From the NCBI GenBank assembly GCA_964434955.1, contig CAYSXI010000021.1, positions 1 to 40,878 of the forward strand: a stretch of DNA of 40,878 nucleotides, given 5' to 3'. Source of the DNA: JANQLU01 sp964434955 (GTDB lineage: Bacteria > Planctomycetota > Planctomycetia > Pirellulales > Pirellulaceae). The translations under genes and the position numbers were made by a program. Below are positions 8,755 to 16,963 of the stretch, in pieces; position 1 is the stretch's first letter; each line of letters starts with the position of its first letter. The notes beneath the pieces were generated by a model. That model was not told where the DNA came from. It made no database searches and worked only from the letters and a program-made list of their open reading frames with translations.

Positions 8755-9270
8755 CTATTGCGATGGGTAAATGCCCGTGAGGGCGATTAGAAAGTTGATT
8801 CCCAGGAACGGATTTTGAATTGAAAAAGACTGGTTGTTCCCAACGCTGCCGGAATTGAACGTTGCCATTTGGTCGTTCGACATGTTGCTGTATTGATCGG
8901 CTTGGTTGACCGCGGGGAACTTGCCAGAGGGATCATCGGTGTTTCCCTCTTCACTATCGCAAGGCATACTCACACCGTGGCTGTGACTGGGCATTTGTTG
9001 CTGGGTCAGCGTGTGACTGACAGCGCCGCCTCTTTGGCCCAAGGCAACGGGTGGTAAACCTGGGCCGGTGCCTTGTTGCATGGCGATTCGACCACGCAAA
9101 TCCGGGAGAGCAAACGTCGTCTGGCCATTCCCGCCATAGGTCGTTCCGAGAAGTGAAAACAGCGCCGTATTCTGAGAAATACTAAGTGTTTGCCCGTGGC
9201 AGTAGGCGTAGCCCTGGATCGCAAAGTTTCCGCCAAACATGATAATCTGGCCGATAAAAGGTTCTGACAT
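8755..9270 (-). CDS. phage tail collar / microcystin-dependent-like protein
   Basis: 171 residues, ATG at 9270. The N-terminus (MSEPFIGQIIMFGGNFAIQG) and the block TFALPDLRGRIAMQQGTGPG are the hallmark of the tail-collar domain as found in microcystin-dependent proteins (MdpB type). A second hallmark, HTLTQQQMPSHSHGV, carries the histidines that bind iron in phage tail-fibre tips. The C-terminus NPFLGINFLIALTGIYPSQ is also typical. Such proteins are often encoded on chromosomes without phage genes; nothing else viral lies here. It sits between two DUF6916-like genes, 30 nt after the first. A role as an extracellular fibre or adhesin is plausible but unproven. Confidence 0.92.
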   Translation of the reverse strand: MSEPFIGQIIMFGGNFAIQGYAYCHGQTLSISQNTALFSLLGTTYGGNGQTTFALPDLRGRIAMQQGTGPGLPPVALGQRGGAVSHTLTQQQMPSHSHGVSMPCDSEEGNTDDPSGKFPAVNQADQYSNMSNDQMATFNSGSVGNNQSFSIQNPFLGINFLIALTGIYPSQ

Positions 9271-9300
9271 GGTGGTTTCACTTATTCTTGGGACGAGGAG

Positions 9301-9783
9301 TTAGTTCAATATGGCTTCGTAGATGTTCTGGTCGGGATATCGTTTGGACCTGGTATGGCTAAGCAGCAAATCTATCTTGCCCGTCGCATCATGGTAAAGT
9401 CGATACGATACCGAAGGCAATTCAAATTTGTCCGGTCCACGGAACAAAAGCGACACGGTTTCGGTTCGCAAATGTTTGGGGCGAGCGGGATCATTGCCTT
9501 CGACTCTAACGACGCGGGATTCGATAAGCTCAAAGGAAATTCGACGGAGCTTCAACTCAATCGCTTTGTCGGTAAATTCGACAAAATCAAAATGACGGCC
9601 AACAAGATTTCCCCACATTTCTTCTCGAAAGAAATGGGACGAGCTCCGAAGGGAACCCCGTTGAGAACGTTTCAACTCATCGGCGATTCCGGATTTCGCC
9701 GTCAGGACGCCACCGGCGACGACCGCTAATCCGCTACTGATTGCCGCTCGACGGTTGGGTTCCCGATTGCTTTTTTCGTTCAT
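9301..9783 (-). CDS. exported DUF6916-like protein with Tat-type signal
   Basis: 160 residues from the ATG at 9783; a TTG 30 nt upstream is less likely. The N-terminus has a twin-arginine pattern (NRRAAISSGLAVVAGG) followed by a hydrophobic stretch and a small-residue cleavage region (SGIA), so Tat export is likely. The mature part repeats the DUF6916 pattern: NLVGRHFDF, a beta-rich middle, VSLLFRGPDKFELPSVSYRLYH, and an ending YEAILN. It is the first gene of the unit that continues with the tail-collar protein 30 nt downstream. An exported partner for the tail-collar protein is a fair guess. The signal sequence distinguishes it from the cytosolic-looking paralogue at 8343-8720. Confidence 0.8.
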   Translation of the reverse strand: MNEKSNREPNRRAAISSGLAVVAGGVLTAKSGIADELKRSQRGSLRSSSHFFREEMWGNLVGRHFDFVEFTDKAIELKLRRISFELIESRVVRVEGNDPARPKHLRTETVSLLFRGPDKFELPSVSYRLYHDATGKIDLLLSHTRSKRYPDQNIYEAILN

Positions 9784-10244
9784 GATTTCGCCCGATCGCA
9801 CAATTGATTCCAAAGATAGTATTTCGAAACGAGCCCGCTTCCAAGCTAAGGCACAACTTTAGTCGGTGGAGAATCTTGAGTCAAAGAAAATTAGGCTTCC
9901 CCACTGCCGAAAAGAGTCGCATATTCAGGAAACGTTGTGTTGAATCAAGGATTGCAGTCCATGTTTGCCAACGTTGAATCCCCAGTATTCCCTTCGTTTT
10001 GGGGGGGGAATTGAATTCGTCGGTGGTCCACGTCGAGGAAAATCATTGAAATCGAAAGCCGGATATTTTGAGAGGATCTATGCATCGAACGGCGATTCTT
10101 CATTAGAGCTTTAAGATCAAGCAAGATTGATCCTGGCCGTCAATTATGTCAGACGTGGGGTTTTCTTCCGCACAAAAAAGCAACAGGAAGCGATAAGAGC
10201 TCGGACGATCGAGCCACGCATTCATGTAAAGATGAGATTTCCTG
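9784..10244. other. 461-base intergenic region
   Basis: This lies upstream of the tail-collar operon and downstream of the DinB-like gene, both on the minus strand. It should carry the promoter of the tail-collar operon, but no clear -35/-10 pair stands out. A run of eight G at 10001-10008 is a possible sequencing weak point. No gene was supported. Confidence 0.5.
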
Positions 10245-10721
10245 CTAAGGCCCCCACGCTCCAAGGGCCCGGCGCAGAAAGACCAATTGACCTAGGTGGT
10301 ATGCATTGTGATCGGCAACGAGTAACGCTTCTCGCAGTATTGTCTGTCCTGTGCCATGCGGGATCGTGGCCAGCAGGTCCGTCGTCGGATCGTTAACCAA
10401 ATCAACCATGGCCTGCAAATCTTCACGGAAGGTCTGAACGCTTTGGTCCCATGCCAGGTCATTCGGAGGCGAATCACTCGGGGGCCAATAGCCGTCCGGA
10501 AAGTCCGGGGAGACGTGACTGGAGTTCCGTGAAAATTCAAGAATATCCCACTGGCAGATTCGAAGATGTTCAAGCAACCGCCAAGGCGTGTGAGCAATTC
10601 CTTCTACTTTCGAGCCGCGAAGTTCCACGGGCATTCCGGCAATTGCTGTTTCAAAATCGATATGCGCTCCGCCACCGGTCAACAGATAAACCAAATGCTC
10701 CCGAATTACCGAGTCTGACAT
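10245..10721 (-). CDS. DinB-family four-helix metal-binding protein
   Basis: 158 residues, ATG at 10721, preceded on its strand by GGAAGAG about 7 nt upstream. The DinB fold is a four-helix bundle with three histidines that bind a divalent metal. They are visible here as His52 (RLLEHLR) and the pair His138/His142 in ADHNAYHLGQLV. DinB/YfiT-like proteins include thiol transferases and many uncharacterised stress proteins, so the exact reaction cannot be stated. There is no signal peptide. The gene appears monocistronic. Confidence 0.88.
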   Translation of the reverse strand: MSDSVIREHLVYLLTGGGAHIDFETAIAGMPVELRGSKVEGIAHTPWRLLEHLRICQWDILEFSRNSSHVSPDFPDGYWPPSDSPPNDLAWDQSVQTFREDLQAMVDLVNDPTTDLLATIPHGTGQTILREALLVADHNAYHLGQLVFLRRALGAWGP

Positions 10722-10991
10722 TTTGATACTCTTCCGAAAATCTCTAAAGACAAGTTGCCATCAATATAGCTGCGGTATTCCGTGACCGTAACTGACGGAA
10801 ATGGGTTCCTCTTTGTTGACGCCGCGTTCTTGACGGGCCAGGCCCGGGGCGAAATCAATTGCCATTCAACTGTCAAAGGATTTTGCATTGAGTAGAAGAT
10901 GTTCAATTGAGCATTTTAGAGTCGCAGCAAAAGAACACCCCGGCTCGATCCTGAACAATCAGAATTGCTTGAAGCTGAATCCTTGGATTGA

Positions 10992-11048
10992 CCTTGCATG
11001 CGCATCGAAGTCTTGCATGCGCATCGAAGCCTTGCATGCGCATCGAAA
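10992..11048. repeat. three tandem 19-bp copies
   Basis: Copies at 10992-11010, 11011-11029 and 11030-11048 share the core CTTGCATGCGCATCGAA; only the first and last bases of the unit vary. The core holds nested palindromes (GCATGC, TGCGCA). The array directly abuts the left arm of the terminator of the PEP-CTERM gene. There are no spacers, so this is not a CRISPR array. Replication slippage or a binding-site array are both possible. Confidence 0.9.
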
Positions 11049-11077
11049 AAGGCACCGCGACGAAACGCGATGCCTTT
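11046..11077 (-). terminator. intrinsic terminator of the PEP-CTERM gene
   Basis: Read on the minus strand, AAAGGCATCGCG (11077-11066) pairs with CGCGGTGCCTTT (11059-11048) with a single mismatch and a six-base loop, and the stem runs into a T-tract. It lies 41 nt beyond the stop of the PEP-CTERM gene. Stem strength, T-tract and position all fit a rho-independent terminator. Confidence 0.85.
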
Positions 11078-11117
11078 CGATGAAATGTTGATTTTTATTC
11101 CGGATTTCGATCGTTAC

Positions 11118-11903
11118 TTATCGTCTTTTGCGTCGAACGAGTGCGACACCTGCGAGACCCAGGCCCAGCACCATCCAGGTTGCAGGTTCAGGAACGGATG
11201 AAACAGTGATTTGCGACTGGGCAACCTGAGTGGCTCCGTCAAATGCCGTGAGACGGATTGTGTATACGCCAGTGACATTCGCATCAAATGGAAATGACAC
11301 ACTGTCGAAGAACTCCATGTTCCAGGAGTTCTGGGCAACGTTGTTACTGCCAATAAGGCCAAGATAACTGGGCCGGTCCGTCGCCTTCGTGCCTCCGCCA
11401 TTTCCGGTCGCGTTGTTACCAATCGCGTGATCAGCAAAATCGGGTGAGGGAATGTTGATAGGATCGAAGGCCAAGAAATTCGTACCTGCGGTGGGGTCAA
11501 AGTCGATTGCCAATTCGTAGGTCAGGTCCGTCAGGAAATCGTAATCGGATGTTCCGTCCTGGTCCGTATTGATGGACCATTCGAAATTCCAAACCGCGGT
11601 GCTCGGTGAGCCGGAAGCAAATCCAAATCCGCCGCCGACCGGTTGGCCGGCCTGGAAGACATAGTTGCCGTTACCCTGGCTGTTAAAAATGTTTTGCGGT
11701 GAATTAGCCGCGTCAAAACGAAGTTTGGCACGTAGTCCAAGTTCGACACCGTCTTCGCGATCGACGGTCCAGGAGCCATTCGCATTGCCACTTCCAAAAA
11801 TCACGTCTGGCGTGATGTCTTCGTCGAATTGCAGGTCGCCGTTCGCCATTCCGGCAAACAGAGTCGTCAACAACATCGCTGCACAACAAGTAAATCGAGT
11901 CAT
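11118..11903 (-). CDS. PEP-CTERM sorted secreted protein
   Basis: 261 residues from the ATG at 11903, which is preceded by a good Shine-Dalgarno (GGAGAGAAG) on its strand. The N-terminus is a Sec signal peptide ending near MANG. The middle is acidic and rich in Asp, Asn and Gly, without a known catalytic motif, and probably folds as a beta-sandwich. The C-terminus is a clear PEP-CTERM signal: VPEPATW, a hydrophobic helix and RRKRR. PEP-CTERM tails direct processing by an exosortase and surface or matrix delivery. No exosortase gene lies in this window. A strong terminator follows the gene. Confidence 0.93.
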   Translation of the reverse strand: MTRFTCCAAMLLTTLFAGMANGDLQFDEDITPDVIFGSGNANGSWTVDREDGVELGLRAKLRFDAANSPQNIFNSQGNGNYVFQAGQPVGGGFGFASGSPSTAVWNFEWSINTDQDGTSDYDFLTDLTYELAIDFDPTAGTNFLAFDPINIPSPDFADHAIGNNATGNGGGTKATDRPSYLGLIGSNNVAQNSWNMEFFDSVSFPFDANVTGVYTIRLTAFDGATQVAQSQITVSSVPEPATWMVLGLGLAGVALVRRKRR

Positions 11904-12356
11904 TCTCTTCTCTCCAAAATTCGGGTCGTATTTCACGCGATGACAAAATTCGCCATCGATTGGGCGGGTCTTGGATGGCCGAAAGGTGCGACCAACTGAA
12001 AAAGACTAAACACCGAAGGCCGATATTTTTAGGGGCCAACGAGAATGACTTGCCAAATGAACGGATTTGTTCAAGTTGTTTGAAATCGGTTGCAAGAAAT
12101 CATTCGGTCGACAGTGCGATAGCGTGAGACTGTGCCGCAGAAAGCTAACATTGGTGGCGGCGATCGTGTGCTTGAATTTTTCGCGACCCAGGCCTGAATG
12201 AAATGAACGATTCTGATTCGCCATTTTGATTTTTTCTGAGAGCGATTTCAGAACGCAACCAACTGGTTTTGGGTCACGAGAAAGTGCCGGGCCAATCGGC
12301 AATCGTTCGAGGTCCAAAGCAATTCCCGGCGGGGGCTTCGATTCGATGCAACCGGC
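11904..12356. other. 453-base intergenic region
   Basis: Upstream of the PEP-CTERM gene and downstream of PPK2, both minus strand. An open frame at 12006-12317 has no domain, signal or conserved feature and was not accepted. A small inverted repeat (TTCTGA/TCAGAA around 12232-12252) is not followed by a T-run. No regulatory element could be supported. Confidence 0.5.
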
Positions 12357-13529
12357 CTACTCGTAGATCACGCTCGGTCGACCAACGAGCAGGGGATCGA
12401 CCGGTCCAAAATTCGCCGCGTGTTTTTCAGGATAGGAAAATTTGTGCAGAACGTACCGCATCGCGTTCAGCCTTGCACGCTTCTTGCAGTCGGACTTGAC
12501 AACGGTCCAGGGTGAATCGGCGCTATCGGTGTAAAAGAACATTGCCTCTTTGGCTTTCGTGTATTCTTCCCACTTATCAAGCGATGCCAGGTCGATCGGT
12601 GAAAGCTTCCATTGTTTCAACGGATGGATTTCACGATTTTTGAATCGCCGACGTTGTTCTTTGCGACTTACCGAAAACCAGAATTTGGTCAGGTGGACGC
12701 CACTGCGAATGAGGTTGCGTTCGAACTCGGGAACCTGCCTCATGAATTCGTTGTATTCGTCCGGCGTGCAGAAGCCCATGACATGTTCAACACCCGCGCG
12801 GTTGTACCATGAACGGTCGAACAACACGATTTCGCCCGCCGTTGGCAAATGCTTAACATATCGTTGGAAGTACCACTGTCCCTGTTCCTCGATGGTCGGC
12901 TTCTCCAATGCGACGACGCGGGCACCGCGAGGATTAAGATGCTCCATGAACCGCTTGATCGCTCCTCCTTTGCCTGCGGCATCGCGACCTTCGAACAAGA
13001 TAACAACTTTTTGCCCGGTCTCTTTGACCCAGGCCTGAAGTTTGAGAAGCTCCACCTGCAAGAGATACTTTTGCTTCTCATAGGTCTTGCGTGACATCAG
13101 GTTCTTGTAGGGATAGCCACCCTTTTGCCACTTTGCGGACAACTCCGAATCCGGTGATGGAGTCGCGTTGGCGTTTGCCGGGTGTTGCGACAAAAGCGCG
13201 TTACGAACCAATTCCGCATCGTCGTGAGAAGTTCCTTCCAGAATCGCTTGCAATACTTTTGCGAGCGTATGAATATCGTGGGGCGGGACACCCGTTACGA
13301 CATCTCGAACCGCCGATATTTTCGATTCCACGGCGGCGGCAATCTTGTCCGCGACGACGGAGCGCTCAACTCCTTTTTCCGTTCTCGCTGCGGCAACGTC
13401 TCCTCGGCCTGCTGAGCGTGGCCTTCCATTCGATTCGTCTTTTGAGACGGATGAGTTCTTGCCGGCTTTCGCGGAATCTTTTTTCGAGTTCGACTGCTTC
13501 GCTGATTTTTTGTTCGTCTGTTTTGCCAT
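12357..13529 (-). CDS. ppk2: polyphosphate kinase 2 (PPK2)
   Basis: 390 residues from the ATG at 13529 (MAKQTNKK). PPK2 enzymes use polyphosphate to phosphorylate nucleoside mono- or diphosphates. The catalytic domain spans about residues 130-385. Visible motifs are Walker A GRDAAGKGG (181-189), Walker B with Asp238 in EIVLFDRSWYNRAGVE, the lid region FKNREIHPLKQWKLSP, and TVVKSDCKKRARLNAMRYVL. The layout matches single-domain class I PPK2. The first 130 residues are an unusual extension: about 50 low-complexity residues rich in Lys, Ser and Ala, then a helical segment. A class III substrate preference cannot be excluded from sequence alone. The gene is likely on its own; the membrane protein gene upstream ends 159 nt before it. 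Confidence 0.95.
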   Translation of the reverse strand: MAKQTNKKSAKQSNSKKDSAKAGKNSSVSKDESNGRPRSAGRGDVAAARTEKGVERSVVADKIAAAVESKISAVRDVVTGVPPHDIHTLAKVLQAILEGTSHDDAELVRNALLSQHPANANATPSPDSELSAKWQKGGYPYKNLMSRKTYEKQKYLLQVELLKLQAWVKETGQKVVILFEGRDAAGKGGAIKRFMEHLNPRGARVVALEKPTIEEQGQWYFQRYVKHLPTAGEIVLFDRSWYNRAGVEHVMGFCTPDEYNEFMRQVPEFERNLIRSGVHLTKFWFSVSRKEQRRRFKNREIHPLKQWKLSPIDLASLDKWEEYTKAKEAMFFYTDSADSPWTVVKSDCKKRARLNAMRYVLHKFSYPEKHAANFGPVDPLLVGRPSVIYE

Positions 13530-13688
13530 ATCTACAATATAGCTCCAAAAATTACCCGGTATTTGCCGGCAGGAGATATTTCGCAAAGTTAAGTGGCTGA
13601 TTGCCCAATGATTGATTCCAGACGAGACTCCGTCAGCACTTCTTGACTGGCCGCCAATCCAAATAGGTCAAATCGAGCAGCCTATCCG

Positions 13689-14192
13689 TTAGGAACCTTC
13701 GTGATCGCCTCGGCGGTCGACGCCGCGCTCGATGACGTTTCGAATGAACGCCATATCCTCCTTGGCTAGACCTTGTCCGATTTGTCCAACCACCCAAAGG
13801 ACCAATGCGAGTAGGGCACACAAGGGCGTGATCAAGAATCCAAAAGGTGTCGCATCCATCAACAATTGGGAGCAGCCGTAGATGAGGCCAAAGAGAGAAA
13901 TAAAGGCAAGGGACAAATAGGAAAACGCGAAGCCTGTCCAAATACTCGGATGCGGACTGAAGCGACCATGGATCTCGTCGCCCGTTTCCGATTTCCGGAT
14001 TTCCAGATTTAACCAGGGTGACCAGAAGTGGCGATTTTTCTCAACGATCGCAATAATCGCGTGATGTCCTCGGAACTGCCCCTGGATTTCTTCTGAATGT
14101 GAATCGACGGTTTCCTGGATTCGTGCCCAAGCGACGTTTGAATCTGTTTTCAATGAAATCGAGAAAGTCGGACGTAGTTTAAGTGTTCGCAT
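13689..14192 (-). CDS. conserved two-helix membrane protein
   Basis: 167 residues, ATG at 14192. The first 80 residues are soluble and include FRGHHAIIAIVEKNRHFWSPWLNLEI and IHGRFSPHPSIWTGF, a well-structured segment rich in His and Trp that I have the impression recurs in planctomycete hypothetical proteins. Two transmembrane helices follow (about 85-107 and 115-138), then a charged cytosolic tail. No enzyme motif is present. It starts 21 nt after the stop of a small lipoprotein gene on the same strand, so the two are probably co-transcribed. Function unknown. Confidence 0.75.
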   Translation of the reverse strand: MRTLKLRPTFSISLKTDSNVAWARIQETVDSHSEEIQGQFRGHHAIIAIVEKNRHFWSPWLNLEIRKSETGDEIHGRFSPHPSIWTGFAFSYLSLAFISLFGLIYGCSQLLMDATPFGFLITPLCALLALVLWVVGQIGQGLAKEDMAFIRNVIERGVDRRGDHEGS

Positions 14193-14213
14193 TGGGATTC
14201 ACAGCTGCGTCCA

Positions 14214-14603
14214 TTACTTTTGTTGAGAAGCCGAATCAATCTCGCTCATGTCGATCGGGCCGAACTTCTTTTTGAGATAAACGGAGTAGTAAAACCAGCG
14301 ATTGTCTTTATCCAAAGCGATGCGATTCTTGCTGGCCCTTGCATTTCCAACCCCCTTCGAACTCATTGCATATTCATTGTTTTTCCCAAGAAAAAATGGG
14401 CCGATTTCTTCAGAAGGATTTCCGTCCCGGTAGGTATACAAGTAATACTCGTTGCCGTTCCTTTTCCGCAGCACATAGGTGAAATCCGTATCCGCGTCGA
14501 TTGCTTCATAGTCAATTGGAGTTCCCTGCTGGCACCCGGCAAACAAGACCACCGCCAAAAGAAACAAACCTGAGAACATTTTGGCTGCTGTGGAAGTAAA
14601 CAT
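14214..14603 (-). CDS. small lipoprotein
   Basis: 129 residues, ATG at 14603. A lipoprotein signal ends with the lipobox LFAGC (Cys24). The mature part is about 105 polar residues with many Tyr, Lys and Asn and a motif WFYYSVYLKKKFGPID, which suggests a small beta-rich domain. No known family is recognised. The next gene, a two-helix membrane protein, begins 21 nt downstream, so they likely form a two-gene unit acting at the envelope. Confidence 0.75.
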   Translation of the reverse strand: MFTSTAAKMFSGLFLLAVVLFAGCQQGTPIDYEAIDADTDFTYVLRKRNGNEYYLYTYRDGNPSEEIGPFFLGKNNEYAMSSKGVGNARASKNRIALDKDNRWFYYSVYLKKKFGPIDMSEIDSASQQK

Positions 14604-14781
14604 CGGTCAAGACTTTCCGGGGAGTCGCTCTTTGATTGCGATTGAACATAGGTCGTATCAATCACATTATTTCGCCAAGCGCGCAACGGAATCAAGTCTT
14701 CGGTTGTTACAGCTGGAGAGACGGATTCAATCCAACGATATCTTCAATATCACTTCCATTCAGCTACTGAATACGTTTGGC

Positions 14782-15375
14782 TTACCGCGGGTGGATGACA
14801 ATTCGACTCAATCCGGCGTTTTTGACCCGGTCACCGCTCATAATAATTTGCCCTTTGAAACTCGATCCTTGTACGACAGACGAAGGTAAGGAAACACGTC
14901 CGCCGTCCAGTTTCACGCCGTCTTTGTCATAGGCTGACCAGGCCCAGGGGTTGTAGCCAGGTCTTCCTGTGGCGCCGTGCCATTTGACGGTGAAACTAAT
15001 CGTGTAATAACTCATCGAAAGCCGCGAGATCGTAATTTCATCCGAACACTTGTTCTCAATCGTAATTCCTTTTACGCGGTGAGTGGGAGTTGTTGGCTTC
15101 TGCTTTTGGGGTGGTGATTTTTCTTTCTTCTTGTCCACTCTCTTTTCGTCAACGTTTGAGTTTTCAGCAACTTCAGAAGAGTCGTTCGACGGAACCAGCG
15201 CGCCAAGCACTCCAAAAAAACCACAGCATCCGCAGAAACAAACGATGACAACCAACACGGCGACGACCGCGATGATTACTTTGTGCTGGTTGCTTAACCC
15301 CGACTTTTGATCGCTTCCTTCTTTTAAGCCTTCCTTGTTTGTGTCGGGTAACTCCTGGTTCTTTTGTTCGTCCAT
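14782..15375 (-). CDS. single-pass membrane protein with a C-terminal beta domain
   Basis: 197 residues, ATG at 15375. A 30-residue polar N-terminus is followed by one transmembrane helix (about 32-60) with a cysteine cluster at its end (CFCGCCGFFG). A Lys/Ser/Pro-rich linker then leads to about 95 residues of beta-type sequence (ITIENKCSDEITISRLSMSY ... FKGQIIMSG). This layout suggests a membrane-anchored extracytoplasmic domain. No known family is recognised. The gene is divergent from the coiled-coil protein at 15553, with 177 bases between them that must hold both promoters. Confidence 0.7.
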   Translation of the reverse strand: MDEQKNQELPDTNKEGLKEGSDQKSGLSNQHKVIIAVVAVLVVIVCFCGCCGFFGVLGALVPSNDSSEVAENSNVDEKRVDKKKEKSPPQKQKPTTPTHRVKGITIENKCSDEITISRLSMSYYTISFTVKWHGATGRPGYNPWAWSAYDKDGVKLDGGRVSLPSSVVQGSSFKGQIIMSGDRVKNAGLSRIVIHPR

Positions 15376-15552
15376 TTGACCGTAGCGAATGTTCGTTTAT
15401 TAGAAAAAGACAACTCAACAGTGTCAGTGAAGGCTGGCTTAATACAAGCCAGCGGGAGGTAAAGTTTCACAAGTGCGCAAATTTCGATTCCGGTTTTCTC
15501 CGGTGCTATACTGGGCCGATCTTCTTTCGTCTCAGACATCACGGGGAGCCAA

Positions 15553-16533
15553 ATGACTCGCGTGTTGACAACACTTTTGGCATTTGCAGTTTTTCTTTTG
15601 TGCGCCCATGCGCCAGGCACAACCTCAGCACAGAAGAAAAAGAAACAGCTTAAGCGGAAACAAAGGATTGAAAGGTTTCTGAATAAGCAGGAGCAGGGCA
15701 AATCGTCGGCAGGAGAAACCGAAGAAGCAGCCAAGAAAAAAGAGGAGATGGTTGAGGGGCCTTTAACTGAAAAGCAGAAAGAAGAACGCAATAAACTTCT
15801 GGCGGAGATTGAGCGGCGCGAGAAAGAAACCATCAAACCTTTAAAAGAACAACATCGAAAGATTGTCCTTGCCTACAAGCGTGAATTGTCAGCCTATAAC
15901 CGCAAGAACAAACAATATGATGCGCTCGTCAAAAAGAAGAGTGCGCGAGCGCCCAAATACAAGGAAGAAATAAAAGCGCATGTAGCAAAAATGAAGGATC
16001 TCAAATCCCAGGCGGACGAGATCAATTTTGTTTACGTTGATGAATTGTGGTTGGCTCACCAGGAAAAACGAAAGGTCATGTTCCGTTTGCCACTTCCTGA
16101 TGATCAAAAATTTCAGGAGTATGACGGCGCTCTGTATACGGCAGCCGAGATAAAGCAGATGGAGAACCAAAAGGCCAAAGTTGCCCAAGAAGCAGCGGCC
16201 AGAAAGCGACTGGCCGAGATTCGGCAAAAAACCGGTAAGTCGGCACGCAGCGCGGCAGATAACTGGATGGAGAAGATGAAACGAACCGGGCATCCGGTTA
16301 GTGGTATTCGGAAATATACTTACTCTCGCGAAACCCCACATCAAATGGCAAACCAACCGCCAGTGCCAGGAGTGACCGACGTCCTCTATCGGGTTGAGTA
16401 CGTTTCCAAGGCGGGAATCGTCATGGAGAAGCTTTGTTTCGTAACCGTTGCGAAGTCGCCGAAGGATGGCTTTTGGGCGCCCACCACCGCCATGCACTTA
16501 CTCGGCGTTCAAGAAGTCACCCATGAACGATGA
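15553..16533 (+). CDS. secreted coiled-coil protein
   Basis: 326 residues, ATG at 15553 with GGGGAG a few bases upstream. A Sec signal peptide (about 1-26, ending TTSA) precedes a very Lys/Glu-rich stretch (27-230) with heptad-like spacing, probably a long coiled coil. The C-terminal 90 residues (VSGIRKYTYSRETPHQM ... CFVTVAKSPKDGFWAP) look like a small globular domain. No catalytic motif and no recognised family. It is a single gene; the following 430 bases lead to the promoter of the STAND operon. A structural or surface role is possible but cannot be supported further. Confidence 0.75.
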   Translation: MTRVLTTLLAFAVFLLCAHAPGTTSAQKKKKQLKRKQRIERFLNKQEQGKSSAGETEEAAKKKEEMVEGPLTEKQKEERNKLLAEIERREKETIKPLKEQHRKIVLAYKRELSAYNRKNKQYDALVKKKSARAPKYKEEIKAHVAKMKDLKSQADEINFVYVDELWLAHQEKRKVMFRLPLPDDQKFQEYDGALYTAAEIKQMENQKAKVAQEAAARKRLAEIRQKTGKSARSAADNWMEKMKRTGHPVSGIRKYTYSRETPHQMANQPPVPGVTDVLYRVEYVSKAGIVMEKLCFVTVAKSPKDGFWAPTTAMHLLGVQEVTHER

Positions 16534-16963
16534 GCAGCGGAGCTGGGCAATTACTTGCAGGATGGCAGGCCCTGTCACTTCTGCTGGGTTGCGATTGAAA
16601 AATAGGATGGCTCCATAAACGAGCCATCACGCGTGGAGTAAACGGACTGCAGATAGCCATGCCATCCTTGGTCGGTCTTGGCAAGCATGATCCGAATCTC
16701 GGCATCGACCCGGCGATCGTGAGAGCGAGCCGGAATCTGCGCCTGAGCGCGGCCCCGCAATTCGTGATGCGCATCGAATGTCAAGTCGCAGGCATTCCTG
16801 TTTCGTTAGGTGATTTGGCGCGAGCTGGCTATTGGCCCACGCGTGACAACGGGATCACGAATTTTCGAGTTTCTTGGTTGCGTATAGGAATCGGCTATAA
16901 TCGTTCACGCGCCGGCCAAGCGAGCGGTGCAATACGTAAGACATCGAAGTAGGGAGAGTCGAT
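16534..16963. other. 430-base intergenic region upstream of the STAND operon
   Basis: It contains the promoter at 16874-16901 and a Shine-Dalgarno site (AGGGAG, 16951-16956). An open minus-strand frame at 16575-16784 reads like protein in its second half (GWHGYLQSVYSTRDG) but has only a TTG start and no ribosome site. It may be a gene remnant and is not annotated. Confidence 0.5.
16874..16901 (+). promoter_or_regulatory. sigma-70 type promoter of the membrane protein-STAND operon
   Basis: A -35 element TTGGTT (16874-16879) and a perfect -10 TATAAT (16896-16901) are separated by 16 bases. Transcription would start near 16908 and give a leader of about 55 nt, ending in AGGGAG seven bases before the ATG at 16964. 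It is the clearest housekeeping-type promoter seen in the window and suggests steady expression of the downstream pair. Confidence 0.6.

Larger units (their letters stand above)
10722..11117. other. 396-base region with tandem repeats and a terminator
   Basis: Between the DinB-like gene and the PEP-CTERM gene. It holds three exact-length 19-base tandem copies (10992-11048) and an intrinsic terminator for the PEP-CTERM gene (11046-11077), described separately. The remainder, 10722-10991, shows no supported gene. Confidence 0.6.

Noticed and set aside
8755..9270. Prophage remnant suggested by the tail-collar protein
   Set aside because: No other phage structural, replication or integration gene is near; microcystin-dependent-like proteins of this type occur widely on chromosomes.
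10992..11048. CRISPR-like repeats
   Set aside because: The copies are directly joined without spacers and there are only three, so they are a tandem repeat, not a CRISPR array.
12232..12252. Inverted repeat TTCTGA/TCAGAA as a terminator for PPK2
   Set aside because: There is no T-run in the direction of transcription and the repeat lies more than 100 bases past the stop.
12006..12317. Minus-strand open frame of 103 codons downstream of PPK2
   Set aside because: No domain, signal or composition typical of a real protein; it lies in a stretch that also has open frames in other directions.
16575..16784. Minus-strand open frame of 69 codons between the coiled-coil gene and the STAND operon
   Set aside because: Only a TTG start, no ribosome site, no family and a stop codon close upstream; possibly a gene remnant, but not strong enough to annotate.
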